From Azospirillum rugosum (GTDB lineage Bacteria; Pseudomonadota; Alphaproteobacteria; Azospirillales; Azospirillaceae): DNA of 64,000 nt. Both the position numbers and the translations under genes were made by a program. Below are positions 17,101-25,978 of the stretch, piece by piece. Each line of letters begins with the position of its first letter. The first letter of the stretch is position 1. A model generated the notes under the pieces. That model did no database searches, was not told the DNA's origin, and saw only the letters and a program-made list of their open reading frames with translations. The stretch lies in assembly GCF_017876155.1 (NCBI RefSeq), contig NZ_JAGINP010000035.1, forward strand, positions 1-64,000. The letters are read 5' to 3'.

Positions 17101-18402
17101 TCAGGCCGCGGCTGGCGCGGCGGCGTGCCGGCCGGCCGCATCCCACATCAGCCGGGGGTCGAAGGTCTCCGCCGCGAACATGGTCAGGATCACCACGCCG
17201 CAGAAGGCGACCGCGCCGATGCCGGGCTCGATCGTGACCACCGAGCCGAACTTCACCAGGGCCCCGAGCAAGGCCTCCATGAAGATGTCGATCATCGACC
17301 AGCGGCCGATCCAGCGCACGACGTGGTAGAGCCGCGTCCGGTCGCGCAGCCAGCCGGTCCGGCCGGTCTGCGTCGAGACCAGCATGACGGACAGCCCGAC
17401 GAGCTTCAGCATCGGGACGGCGACGCTGGCGAAGAAGACGAGCGCCGCCAGCGGATACATGCGGGACGCGACCAGCTCCTCCACGCCGCCCAGGATCGTG
17501 CTGGGCGCACCGGCGCCCAGCTGCATCACGGTCAGGACCGGGAAGTAGTTGGCCGGGATGTAGAGCGCCGCCGCCGCGATCACCAGGGCCCAGGTGCGGG
17601 CCACGCTGTCCGGCTTGCGCGGGTGCAGGGCGGAGCCGCATCGGGGGCAGCGGTGCCGCGCGCCGGCCTCCATGGGACCATCCACGCCGCTGACCAGCCC
17701 GCAGACCTCGCAACCTGCGATCTCCACGGCCGCGATCTCCACGGCCTGGCGGTCCGGCGGCGCGCAACGCCCCCGGGCGTCGCCGCGCCGGTCCAGCCGG
17801 TCCCAGACCGCCTCGCGGTCCAAGGCGCTGTCGGCCCAGATGAGAACCACAGTCAGGGCGAGCAGCGCGTACACCCCGACGTCGAGCGTGATCTTCACGA
17901 GGTCGCCGAGCTTTACGTAGGCGACGAACACCCCGAAGACGAAGACCTCGATCATCGACCAGGGGCCGAGCCGCTCGACCAGGGCGAAGACGCGGCAGAG
18001 ATGGCGCGGCGGGGCAGCCTCGCGCAGCCGCAGCAGCACGTAGAGCGTGCCGAGCAGCTTGAACAGCGGCGCCACCACGGTGACGAACAGCACCGCCACC
18101 GCGAGTTCCGCCATGTCCCGGCGCACCAGTTCGGCCGGCCCGGAGAAGAGGCGCGCGCTGAGCGAAATGCCCGCCTTCTGCACCGTCATCAGCGTCGTGC
18201 TGCACATGATGACCAGCAGGACCAACGCGGTGAGGTTCAGCGCGACGCTGTGACCGATCGGGTGGCGCGTGGCGCGCTCCAGGCTGGTGGAGCAGCGCGG
18301 GCACTGGGCGGTCATGCCCGGCGCCAAGGCGGGAACCGTCTGGAACAGCCCGCAGCCCGGACACTCGCGCAGCCGCTCCGCGGGGTGGGGCTGGTTCCTC
18401 AT
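17101..18402 (-). CDS. pqiA: PqiA-type membrane protein
   Basis: This 433-residue protein is an intermembrane-transport (paraquat-inducible) PqiA homologue with two repeated halves. Each half opens with a zinc ribbon: CPGCGLFQ with CPRCS near the N terminus, and CEVCGLV with CPRCG near residues 222-245. Each is followed by four transmembrane helices, with the family motif WSMIEVFVFG in one half and WSMIDIFMEA in the other. It should sit in the inner membrane with PqiB and help move lipids between membranes. Its ATG overlaps the pqiC stop as ATGA. The order here is B-C-A, while E. coli has A-B-C. Confidence 0.92.
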   Translation of the reverse strand: MRNQPHPAERLRECPGCGLFQTVPALAPGMTAQCPRCSTSLERATRHPIGHSVALNLTALVLLVIMCSTTLMTVQKAGISLSARLFSGPAELVRRDMAELAVAVLFVTVVAPLFKLLGTLYVLLRLREAAPPRHLCRVFALVERLGPWSMIEVFVFGVFVAYVKLGDLVKITLDVGVYALLALTVVLIWADSALDREAVWDRLDRRGDARGRCAPPDRQAVEIAAVEIAGCEVCGLVSGVDGPMEAGARHRCPRCGSALHPRKPDSVARTWALVIAAAALYIPANYFPVLTVMQLGAGAPSTILGGVEELVASRMYPLAALVFFASVAVPMLKLVGLSVMLVSTQTGRTGWLRDRTRLYHVVRWIGRWSMIDIFMEALLGALVKFGSVVTIEPGIGAVAFCGVVILTMFAAETFDPRLMWDAAGRHAAAPAAA

Positions 18403-19094
18403 GGTCGCCCCGCGATTCCGGTGACGGGTGCCGCGGCAGGCCCCGAACCGTGTCCCGCGCCCAGCATCGACGCGAGGCCGTCGGCCAGCTGCCCGACCGC
18501 CGTGCTGGTGGCCGCGACCTGGCCGGCAACGCCCGGCTTCGGCGGCGGAACCGCGATCCGGAAGCTGCGCAGGCTGGGCTCCGCCCGCTTCCGGCCGGTC
18601 ACGCTCGCCTGGGCCTGGAGGACGAGGGTGCCGGACGCGTCCTCGTCGAGGCGCTGGACGTCCACCTCGACGGTCGCGTCGGGGTTGGCGGAGACGGTGC
18701 CGGCCTCGCTGACGACCACCGACCGGGACAGGCGCTGCCGCAGCTCATCCGCCAGCACGCGGCCCAGCATCTCGCCCAGCGGCTCACCCCACCAGTCGTT
18801 CTCCATCACCTCCAGCCGGTAGTTCTCGGACGAGCGGACGATCTGCGGCCGCTCCAGGTAGCGGGCGATCCCCACCTGACGCAGCAGGACGACCTTGGGC
18901 CCGGCGGCGTTCGATGCCGACGCGCCCGAAACGGACGTGTTCGCTGCCGGCGCTCCAGATACGGGCGCGCCAGATACGGGCGCGCCAGATACAGGCGCGA
19001 TGGTGTACAGGTTGGGCGTCGGGGACGAGCAGGCGGCGAGAAGGACCGCGAAGCCGGCCGCGGCCGGCCGGTATGATCGCAACGGGCGGATCAC
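18399..19094 (-). CDS. pqiC: PqiC-type lipoprotein
   Basis: This 231-residue protein is the ABC-transport auxiliary lipoprotein (PqiC/YmbA) of the MCE system. Its lipobox is LAAC (about residues 19-22), followed by PTPNLYTIAP. A species-specific insert with three APVSG repeats follows, and then the conserved domain with YLERPQIVRSSENYRLEV and the motif WWGEPLGEML. It should attach to the outer membrane and cap the PqiB tunnel. The start is GTG at 19094, overlapping the pqiB stop as GTGA, and the end overlaps pqiA, so the three genes are tightly coupled. Confidence 0.88.
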   Translation of the reverse strand: MIRPLRSYRPAAAGFAVLLAACSSPTPNLYTIAPVSGAPVSGAPVSGAPAANTSVSGASASNAAGPKVVLLRQVGIARYLERPQIVRSSENYRLEVMENDWWGEPLGEMLGRVLADELRQRLSRSVVVSEAGTVSANPDATVEVDVQRLDEDASGTLVLQAQASVTGRKRAEPSLRSFRIAVPPPKPGVAGQVAATSTAVGQLADGLASMLGAGHGSGPAAAPVTGIAGRP

Positions 19095-20815
19095 TCCACA
19101 CCTCCGGCGGGACGGCCTTTGATCAGGGCTTCCGGGTGGCGCGCGAGCATGTCCGCGAGCGTGCGGATGGAGCGCGCCGCTTCGTTGAGCTGCGCCAGCA
19201 GGCGATCGAGGTCGCGGTTGAAGCGCGTGTTGTCGCCATAGCTGTTGTCGAGCGACAGGATCAACCGGTTGGCGTTGCCGAGCGCCTTCTGCAACGCCGT
19301 CGAGGTGCCCGACAACTCCTTCAAGGTGGGCGCCACGCCGCTGTCCAGGTGCTGGAGGAGGGTGTTCGCGCTCGCGACGGCGGTCGACAGCTCCGCCACG
19401 GTCTGCCGCAGCTGGGGATCGCCGGCCAGATCGTTCATCTTGCCCAGGATGCCGTCCAGGTTGTCGCCGATCTGCTTGAAGGGAATGGCGTTCACCTTGT
19501 CGAGCAGCGCCGCCGCGGAGGCCTGCAGGTCGCTCAGGTTGCCGCTTTCGGTGGTGGGCAGCACGAAATCGGTTCCCTCCTTGGTGACGGAGACGGGCGG
19601 CGCGTCGGCGACGAAGTCGAGCGCCACCATCTGCTGCCCGGTGATCAGGTTCGCGCTCTGCAACGTCGCGCGCAGGCCCCGCCTCACCAGCACATCCGCC
19701 GCTTCCTCCGTCGTGCTGAAGACGGCCTTCCCGCCCACCCCGAGGATGCGCTCGGGCTCGATCTCATAGCGGACCGGCGCCACGACTCTGTCGTTGGCGC
19801 GGTCGGGCGCGAGGCGGACGTCGGTGACATGACCGACCACAAGGCCATGCATCGTCACCTCGGAGCCCGGACCAAGGCCGCGGACGGAGCCCGGGAAGTA
19901 GGACAGGACGGGAACCTTGCGGCTGTAGGAGGCGGCGTTCGCGGTGTCGCGGTCGGGGAACAGCGGAAATACGTGGTTCTCGGGGCTGACGCCCGCCTGG
20001 CGATGCTCGTCCGGGGTGTCGAAGGCGATCCCGCCGAGCAGAAGCGCGCGCACGGACTCCAGTTGGAGATCGACGCCGGCGCCGCCGAGCTTCAGCGACA
20101 CGCCAGACGCGTTCCAGAAGCGCGTCTCGTCGCGGACATAGGCGTCGAAGGGCGTGCGCACGAAAACGCGGATGGTGGCGCTCTCGGCCATCTCCGCAAT
20201 GTCCCAGCCCAGCACCTCGCCCACCTCCAAATCCCGGAAGAACACCGGCGAGCCCAGCGAAATGGACCCGAGCCGCTTGGCCTTCAGCTGGAAGGTGCGG
20301 CCCGGAACGTTCGCTTCGAGAACCGGCGGGTCTTCCTGGCCGACGAACTCCCGCTGCGCCCTGCCTTCGGTCGGGGCCTCGGACTGGGGTGGGCGCATGC
20401 CGACGTAGGAGCCGGAGAGCAGCGTCTCCAGGCCGGAAACGCTGCCGGCGAACAGCCGCGGCTTGACGACCCAGAACACGGTCTGATCGGTCAGCAGCGG
20501 TTCGGCTTCGCGGGTCGTCGCGATCGTGACCAGGACGCGGGCGCGGTCGGCGGTCAGCGTCAGGCCCTGCACCGTCCCGAACACGATGTCCTTGTAGCGA
20601 AGCTGCGACTGGCCGGCCTGCAGTCCTTCGGCGCTGGCAAAGGTGATCGTGATCGTGGGGCCCTGCTTCGACAGCGTGTGCCAGACGAGCCAGCCGCCGA
20701 CAAGGACCGCGGCCAGCGGGATCAGCCAGATGGCGGAGATCCGCCGCGACCGCCGGGTCACGGCGCGCGCGGTCACCGGCCGCTCGGCCACCTGATCCAT
20801 GGCGACGTCATCCAT
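19091..20815 (-). CDS. pqiB: PqiB-type MCE protein
   Basis: This 574-residue protein has one N-terminal transmembrane helix (IWLIPLAAVLVGGWLVW, about residues 29-45). Three MCE domains follow, beginning with ITITFASAEGLQAGQSQLRYKDI, whose parts FASAEGLQAG and LRYKDIVFG are diagnostic. A C-terminal coiled-coil helix region starts around residue 440. PqiB hexamers form a periplasm-spanning tube for lipid transport. It is the first gene of the leftward pqiB-pqiC-pqiA operon. The ATG at 20815 is followed by a second possible start at 20800. Confidence 0.92.
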   Translation of the reverse strand: MDDVAMDQVAERPVTARAVTRRSRRISAIWLIPLAAVLVGGWLVWHTLSKQGPTITITFASAEGLQAGQSQLRYKDIVFGTVQGLTLTADRARVLVTIATTREAEPLLTDQTVFWVVKPRLFAGSVSGLETLLSGSYVGMRPPQSEAPTEGRAQREFVGQEDPPVLEANVPGRTFQLKAKRLGSISLGSPVFFRDLEVGEVLGWDIAEMAESATIRVFVRTPFDAYVRDETRFWNASGVSLKLGGAGVDLQLESVRALLLGGIAFDTPDEHRQAGVSPENHVFPLFPDRDTANAASYSRKVPVLSYFPGSVRGLGPGSEVTMHGLVVGHVTDVRLAPDRANDRVVAPVRYEIEPERILGVGGKAVFSTTEEAADVLVRRGLRATLQSANLITGQQMVALDFVADAPPVSVTKEGTDFVLPTTESGNLSDLQASAAALLDKVNAIPFKQIGDNLDGILGKMNDLAGDPQLRQTVAELSTAVASANTLLQHLDSGVAPTLKELSGTSTALQKALGNANRLILSLDNSYGDNTRFNRDLDRLLAQLNEAARSIRTLADMLARHPEALIKGRPAGGVE

Positions 20816-21050
20816 GGCGCCCCCGCTCCGCCCCCGCGAGGGGCCGCGATGCCGTAGCGGTCCCAGTATGAGCCCCGGTATGGAGAGTGATGTCGCGGTC
20901 CGTAGCAGAAGGCCGGCGTGGCGGGCGGCTCATGCGAAGGCTCCTCCGGCGGCTGCCGCGCGGCAGTCCCGCCATGTGCGATCAAGGCACGACCAAGCAC
21001 CGTGTTTGGAAGCAGGGCTTGGAGGCCCTTTGGGCAATCCGCCCACACCG
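20816..21050. other. Upstream region of pqiB, no gene recognised
   Basis: I see no convincing gene. A minus-strand frame (20773-21048) includes a Tyr/Pro/Gly-rich stretch (YGPRHHSPYRGSYWDRYG) that looks like the tail of a secreted protein, but it has no good start and runs into pqiB. It could be the 3' remnant of a lost gene or part of the pqi leader. Confidence 0.3.
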
Positions 21051-21167
21051 CTAAAGCGGATTTCCATCCGCTTTAGATTCACATGGCCTCATTTGCCGGC
21101 CGGGCTTCGGCCGCATGTGCGGCCGGGACTGCGGTCGCAGTCCAAAGCGGATCGCAATCCGCTTTAA
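21051..21167. repeat. Dispersed intergenic repeat, copy 1
   Basis: About 117 bases, bounded by two hairpins of the same kind: AAAGCGGAT...ATCCGCTTTA at the left end and AAAGCGGATCGCAATCCGCTT at the right is shown here in its two halves, AAAGCGGATC and GATTGCGGATC-like arms. Between them is GGCCGGGCTTCGGCCGCATG and GACTGCGGTCGCAGTC, another stem. The same layout recurs at 58867-59044. Such paired short palindromes are typical of intergenic repeat families. Confidence 0.8.
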
Positions 21168-21228
21168 GCCGCTGAAAACAGGCCATCAAGACGGCGCGCG
21201 AATCTCTGCCCATCTGGCCTGTGCCCAA

Positions 21229-21561
21229 TCAGGGCGGCAGTGCCTGCCCGCCCCGGGAATCGGCGGCGAAACAGGACGGTGAACCGATCTGGCAGACGAC
21301 GACATACACCGCCTTCTTGTCGCAGCCGGAAACGCCGACGGTGTATTCCGCGCGCTCCAACCCGCGCCACATGGCCGGCTGGAGCAGGTTGCGCGAGAGG
21401 ATCGAGCCGGTCGCCTGCTGGCATCCCATTTCGAATTGCGCCCGCCGCAGCGCCGTCTGCGTGGCCATTGCCTCGTCGTCGTTCAGGACGTCGTTCTGGC
21501 TCTGACAACCGGCCGCCGCGATGGCCGCGGCGGCGGTCAGCACCATGCCCAGTCTACCCAT
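21229..21561 (-). CDS. Small lipoprotein
   Basis: This 110-residue protein has a lipoprotein signal with the lipobox AAGC (about residues 15-18). Four more cysteines follow (GCQQATG, SGCDKKAVYVVVC and SPSCF), suggesting disulfides in the periplasm. No family is recognised. The ATG at 21561 has a strong GGGAGGAAGG site. It reads in the same direction as the DUF1254 gene, 32 bases downstream of that gene's stop, and may be co-transcribed with it. Confidence 0.65.
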   Translation of the reverse strand: MGRLGMVLTAAAAIAAAGCQSQNDVLNDDEAMATQTALRRAQFEMGCQQATGSILSRNLLQPAMWRGLERAEYTVGVSGCDKKAVYVVVCQIGSPSCFAADSRGGQALPP

Positions 21562-21593
21562 AGCCTTCCTCCCGTCCGTTCGTTCAGGGCCGC

Positions 21594-23030
21594 TCAGCTC
21601 TCCACCCTCGTGACCGGCGGAATCGTCCAGGTGCCGTCGAGGATCGACGGGTCGTTCTCGTCCGGCCAATAGATCCGCATCATCAGACAGAATTTGCCGG
21701 ACGGAGCCGGCAGCCAGTTCGACTCCATCTCCGGCCCGGGGGAATCCTTCTGGATGTAGAGAACCACCGACCCGTCGGCGTTTCGCTTCAAGTTCTGCCG
21801 TTCGCTGATCGAATAGCGGTTGATCGGGTTGGCGACGAAGAAGAAGTCGGCGTCGTACATGGTGAGCGACCAGAACCCCTGCGCCGGGGGCGTCTGTCCA
21901 GGAGCAAAGCGGATGACATATTTGTTCGCCCCGTCATAGTCGTTGTCGCTGGCGTCCTTGAGCGACGTCGGGTACACGGCGTCCTGAGGAAGGTTGGCGC
22001 CAAGGCCGATGGCCGTGACGAGCGCCCTCATCAGGTAGTCGGTGCCGTAAGCCCCCGCCTTTGTTGTATAGCTCCAGCCGTTGATGCGCTTCATCTCATC
22101 GTTGATTTTGAACTGAAGCATGATCCGGTCGTACGCGATGGGCGGAATGCGGCCGACGAAGTCGGCGTTGAGCTTGCTCGCATCGAAATCCTGGCCCGGC
22201 ACCAGGCCGATCCTGGCAAACCGTGCAAGTGCGGGCGCGTCCGCAGGGGCGGGCGGGTTGGTCTTCATCAACTGCGCGAGAAGCGTGAAGTAGGCGACGG
22301 CGTCCAACCGGTTCACCTGGTTGCGCACGGCCGTCTTCATGTCGATGGACGGATCAACCCTGCCCGGTGGCGGCGTGTACGGCTTCCCGTAAGCGCTCAA
22401 CGGGAACAGCTTGACCTGGTCCTGCAGGGCGTGCACCTCGGCATAGTCCTCGGGCGTGCCGGTGCAATACATGCGGCCCAACAGCCAGACCATGTTGGTG
22501 GGCGACTTGTACTCCGCGACGCCGGGCGGCAGCGTGCCCTTCCATTCCGGCCCGGTGATCACGTAGGTCTGCGCGCCGGTTCCCGTCGCGCGCTTGCCCG
22601 GGGACTGGAACACGGTGGTCCACCCGTCCAGGAGCGGCATGAGGAAATAGCGGTCCTTCATGTCGGGGATGCTGAGCACCCACGGCTCGCTGCCGACGTC
22701 GAAGAACGCGACCGTGTAGAGGGTGTCCGCGTTGGGCGCCGTGACGTCGCGGAACGAGGCATTTGGATACTGGCGCAGCTTGATCAGCTGGCCCATCGGC
22801 GCACGGCTGCCTTCCGGGGCCGCGACGTTGGTCACGACCCGGCGGGTCATTTCCATGGTCACCAGCGGGTATCCGAAAATATAGGCGTCCGTGGCGAGCC
22901 AGAAGTCTTCCAGGCCCTCGATCGGACTCATCAGGGCTTCGCCGAAATGCGCAAGGGCCGCTGGGCTCAGCGACGTACCGGCCAGCAGGCCCAATCCGCC
23001 AACCGTGACGGCACGGCGCGTGATGGTCAT
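21594..23030 (-). CDS. DUF1254/DUF1214 exported protein
   Basis: This 478-residue protein has a Tat-like signal (TRRAVTVGGLGLLAG, ending near residue 27). The DUF1254 domain follows, with AYIFGYPLVTMEMTRR and NADTLYTVAFFDV. The C-terminal DUF1214 domain has FWSLTMYDADFFFVANPINRYSIS and WLPAPSGKFCLMMRIYWP. Only the shorter parts of these motifs are diagnostic. The pair is widespread, exported and of unknown biochemical function. It is the middle gene of a possible leftward group, following the 23174 gene by 143 bases and preceding the small lipoprotein. Confidence 0.85.
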   Translation of the reverse strand: MTITRRAVTVGGLGLLAGTSLSPAALAHFGEALMSPIEGLEDFWLATDAYIFGYPLVTMEMTRRVVTNVAAPEGSRAPMGQLIKLRQYPNASFRDVTAPNADTLYTVAFFDVGSEPWVLSIPDMKDRYFLMPLLDGWTTVFQSPGKRATGTGAQTYVITGPEWKGTLPPGVAEYKSPTNMVWLLGRMYCTGTPEDYAEVHALQDQVKLFPLSAYGKPYTPPPGRVDPSIDMKTAVRNQVNRLDAVAYFTLLAQLMKTNPPAPADAPALARFARIGLVPGQDFDASKLNADFVGRIPPIAYDRIMLQFKINDEMKRINGWSYTTKAGAYGTDYLMRALVTAIGLGANLPQDAVYPTSLKDASDNDYDGANKYVIRFAPGQTPPAQGFWSLTMYDADFFFVANPINRYSISERQNLKRNADGSVVLYIQKDSPGPEMESNWLPAPSGKFCLMMRIYWPDENDPSILDGTWTIPPVTRVES

Positions 23031-23173
23031 GGCTCTGTCTCCTGGGGGACGCGGTGGGGGGCTGCGTTGGAGGCCGTGTAAGCGCCTGCGCGCTGAAGGT
23101 CATGCCCGGCGCGCCTTCTCCAGGCGGGGGTGACGCGCTGATGTCTGGGTAAAAGGCGCGCCGGACGAACGGC

Positions 23174-23806
23174 CTAACCAAACAGGCCCTTCTTCGCGGG
23201 CTGGACGGACACGGCGAGCGCTTCGCTGATCACCGCGGTGATCGTGTCGCCGACCTTCAGCATGGGCAGCTTCGCCTGCCGCTCGGGATTGGTCACCTTG
23301 ATGGTGAAGACTTGGCCACCCTCCGGATTGACGAGATCCACGCTGTGCGCGCTGAGGTCGATTCCGACCACCAGCCCGCTGACGCGCGTCACCTTCATGC
23401 CGATGCCGCCCGGCGCATCGATCGGCCGCGCCAGCGCCTGCTGGATCTCGTCTTCGGGAGCCGTGGCCCCGGGCTGGGACACCACGAAAGCCACGGAGCG
23501 GTAATATTGCGCGTCGACGATATCCCCGACCTTCAGCATCTCCAGGCGAATGTTCGGCCCGGCGGTCACCGTGACGGGCGCGCCCGACCGGCCGGTGAGC
23601 GTCACCTTCCGGGTGGCGGGGTCGAGCGCGGTGATTTTGGCATGGATCGTGACCGCCTCGCTTTCCGGCACGGCGTTGGTCAGGACGGGCCTGCCTTGCG
23701 CCGCCGCCTGCGGCACAACCGCCGGCAACAGGAGCGCGCCACCGATCAGCGCCGCCACAGCGGTGGCCTTCGGGGAGACAGCCGGGAAGACGGCGCGACG
23801 GGTCAT
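23174..23806 (-). CDS. Exported hypothetical protein with repeated beta domain
   Basis: This 210-residue protein has a signal peptide (about residues 1-36, ending at AAAQG). The mature part holds two similar segments: VTIHAKITALDPATRKVTLTG with MLKVGDIVDA, and a later one with VGIDLSAHSVDLVNPEGG and MLKVGDTITAVI. This is the repeat pattern of small exported beta-rich proteins; I do not know a function. AGGAGG precedes ATG 23806. It is the first gene of the leftward group with the DUF1254 protein. Confidence 0.65.
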   Translation of the reverse strand: MTRRAVFPAVSPKATAVAALIGGALLLPAVVPQAAAQGRPVLTNAVPESEAVTIHAKITALDPATRKVTLTGRSGAPVTVTAGPNIRLEMLKVGDIVDAQYYRSVAFVVSQPGATAPEDEIQQALARPIDAPGGIGMKVTRVSGLVVGIDLSAHSVDLVNPEGGQVFTIKVTNPERQAKLPMLKVGDTITAVISEALAVSVQPAKKGLFG

Positions 23807-24937
23807 GATTTCCTCCTGTTTTGTCCTGGGGTAACGCCGTTGCACGGACAAGGACGCAGGATGGCGTCTCCGCGCGGCGGCTGTCGGACCACGGACGACA
23901 CTTGCCGCCCGACACGCTTGCGGAAAGCGACTGTGAGAGAAGCGGCGTCCGCGGACGGCTTCCGTTTAGTCCGGACGGGCCATGCTGGGAAGGACTCTAC
24001 GGTAACATCCCGCTCCCCGACGCTCACGATCCGCTGCGGGGCAAGCGCTCCAATTGTCGATTTTCAAAAGTGATTCTGCATCGTAAAATCTTTGAGCTCA
24101 CCTAAAAAGCATAACATAAACGCTTTTTACGTGTTTCTTTATTGCGCAAACAGGCCCGGGAGCGCCATTCTGTATTCATGAAATGATAGATGGCCCGGTT
24201 TCAACCTACGAAAGGCCGTATTAAATCAACCATATCCTGAGTCTGTATTCGGAAATCTATGGATGCCGTTGCAGGATACGGTAACAACACCCGAACACGT
24301 GCCACGGTGCGGCAATCGACGGAGCGTGAAGCGTGCCAACGAGGCGACGAGCGGGGCTAAGACAGCGACCAGGTTACCGTACCAACCTTAACCGAAACCT
24401 GACTCTACGGTAGAACACGGAGCAAACCCAGGATTTGCAAGCGCAGCCGATACAATATGACACACAGCTTGGCAGTTCGATAGACACGGCACGGCAAAGC
24501 GACACCACCCCAAGAGGCCCTTCGGTCGATTGCAGCCCGCATCCTTTCTAGACCGCATTTCCACAGAGCATGATCACGAAGAGGGCAGATCCTTCGGCAC
24601 GCGTTCCAAATCCCTCCCAAGAAAGATCGTTATCCGTACGTTCAAGTAATCTTTCCTTGGCAAACAGGCGTGGGCCTGACGCACCGTGTGCGCGTGAACG
24701 GCGTCTGGATGGACGCGACCACCGGGTCGACAACGCGGACTGCTCGCCCCGGCAGATGTACGCGAGGGACGGCGCCCACATGCCCGAACCGTCGGGTTGA
24801 TGGGCGCTTTTGCGGCGACGGACGGTGGAGCGTAAGGCGGCCCGGCCAGCTGAGACGCACGTTGGCCGACAAAAGACTTTCGGGGCATGCCCCTGGGCAT
24901 CGGCAGCCCCGCATGACGACCCGGAAAGGAGACGACA
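23807..24937. other. Long non-coding, A+T-richer region
   Basis: About 1.1 kb lies between divergent genes without a recognisable gene on either strand. It is visibly richer in A+T than the rest of the window, especially 24060-24300. It holds three copies of the 9-mer TACGGTAAC or its complement (23998-24006, 24277-24285, 24373-24381). A weak hairpin with arms AAAAAGC (24104-24110) and GCTTTTT (24122-24128) is also present. It may be a large regulatory region or the site of a lost gene. Confidence 0.5.
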
Positions 24938-25222
24938 ATGCGACGATCCACGATCGCCGGAGCCTTGATGCTGGCGTTGGGAGGCTTGGCGGGGTGCTCG
25001 GACACGAACTCCTGGTTTGGCTCCAGCCCGGAGGCAACGACCGGAGAAGCCGGCACGGTCCCGTCTGGTACGAGCGGCACGTCAACGGAGGACACCGGCG
25101 CCAACGCGTCCGGAGCGAGCACGGCCCAACCGACCACCGGACCGACCGAGACACCGAGGGCGCGGAGCGGAGCGGGGGACGACGGAGTGCGCGTCTTTCC
25201 GGGCACGATAACGACACCATGA
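24938..25222 (+). CDS. Small lipoprotein, low complexity
   Basis: This 94-residue protein has a signal peptide and lipobox LAGC (about residues 17-20). A Thr/Ser/Gly-rich, probably unstructured tail with no cysteine follows. No family can be assigned, and the tail gives little to align. The ATG at 24938 has AAAGGAGACGACA directly upstream, which supports translation. It precedes the OmpA-type lipoprotein by 92 bases on the same strand. Confidence 0.6.
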   Translation: MRRSTIAGALMLALGGLAGCSDTNSWFGSSPEATTGEAGTVPSGTSGTSTEDTGANASGASTAQPTTGPTETPRARSGAGDDGVRVFPGTITTP

Positions 25223-25314
25223 GTTCGGCGCGGCCCAATCATGCTGGGCCCAACCATGCTGGGCGGCAGACCGCGTTTCTCCCCTGACGAAACCACGAAA
25301 GAAAGGCCTGCAAG

Positions 25315-25872
25315 ATGCTGAAGATCTCGCCGCGTCCCCGGTTGATTGCCGGATTGGTGCTGTCGCCCCTGGTGCTGGGCGGATGCGTGTCCCAAAGCGC
25401 CTACGACCAGCTGCAAGCCGAGAACCGACAACTGCAATCGCAGAACCAGCAACTCCGACAGCAGGTTGCCGCTCGTCAGGAACAGGTCTCCCGGCTGCAG
25501 GGGGCCATCGCCTACACGGTGAACACCGACCTGCTCTTCAATCCCGGCAGTTGGCAGATGACCAAGAGGGGCGAGAACATCATTGCCGACTTTGCCAAGA
25601 AGCTGGCGGCGGAGCAGCAGAGCAAGCTGGTGGTGAACGGCTACACCGACGACAAGCCGATCGGTCCCGAACTCAAGCGCCAGGGGATTGCCAGCAACCA
25701 GGAACTGTCGCAAAAGCGCGCCGAAGAGGTGATGCGATACATGATCTCGCAGGGCGTGAATCCGGATATGATTCAGGCGCGGGGATACGGCGACGCCAAC
25801 CCGATCGCGCCGAACGACACGCCGCAAGGTCGGGCGAAGAACCGCCGTGTGGAGGTGACCACCGCCAGTTGA
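25315..25872 (+). CDS. OmpA-family peptidoglycan-binding lipoprotein
   Basis: This 185-residue protein has a lipoprotein signal with lipobox LGGC (about residues 21-24). A coiled coil rich in Gln (LQAENRQLQSQNQQLRQQ) runs from about residue 34 to 62. The OmpA-like domain follows, with VNGYTDDKPIG and the peptidoglycan-binding pattern NQELSQKRAEEVMRYM ending in RAKNRRVEV. It should tether the outer membrane to the cell wall, in the manner of Pal. It follows the small lipoprotein at 24938. GAAAGAAAGG precedes its ATG. Confidence 0.88.
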   Translation: MLKISPRPRLIAGLVLSPLVLGGCVSQSAYDQLQAENRQLQSQNQQLRQQVAARQEQVSRLQGAIAYTVNTDLLFNPGSWQMTKRGENIIADFAKKLAAEQQSKLVVNGYTDDKPIGPELKRQGIASNQELSQKRAEEVMRYMISQGVNPDMIQARGYGDANPIAPNDTPQGRAKNRRVEVTTAS

Positions 25873-25978
25873 CCCATGGTCCGCCGAACTCGAAGCGCAG
25901 CCGGCCGGACAGCGGGCCGCCGCGACGGCAACGGTGGCCTTGTGGTGATTGAATCGCCCCGGGATTTCCGCCGGTCAT

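Noticed and set aside
24371..24392. TTAACC at 24379 as a sixth CRP/FNR-type box
   Set aside because: The second half-site is missing (TTAACCGAAACCTG), and no gene start lies at the distance seen for the other five.
24574..25827. 417-codon minus-strand frame across two lipoprotein genes
   Set aside because: The plus strand encodes two proteins with lipoboxes and good ribosome sites. The antisense frame is low-complexity.
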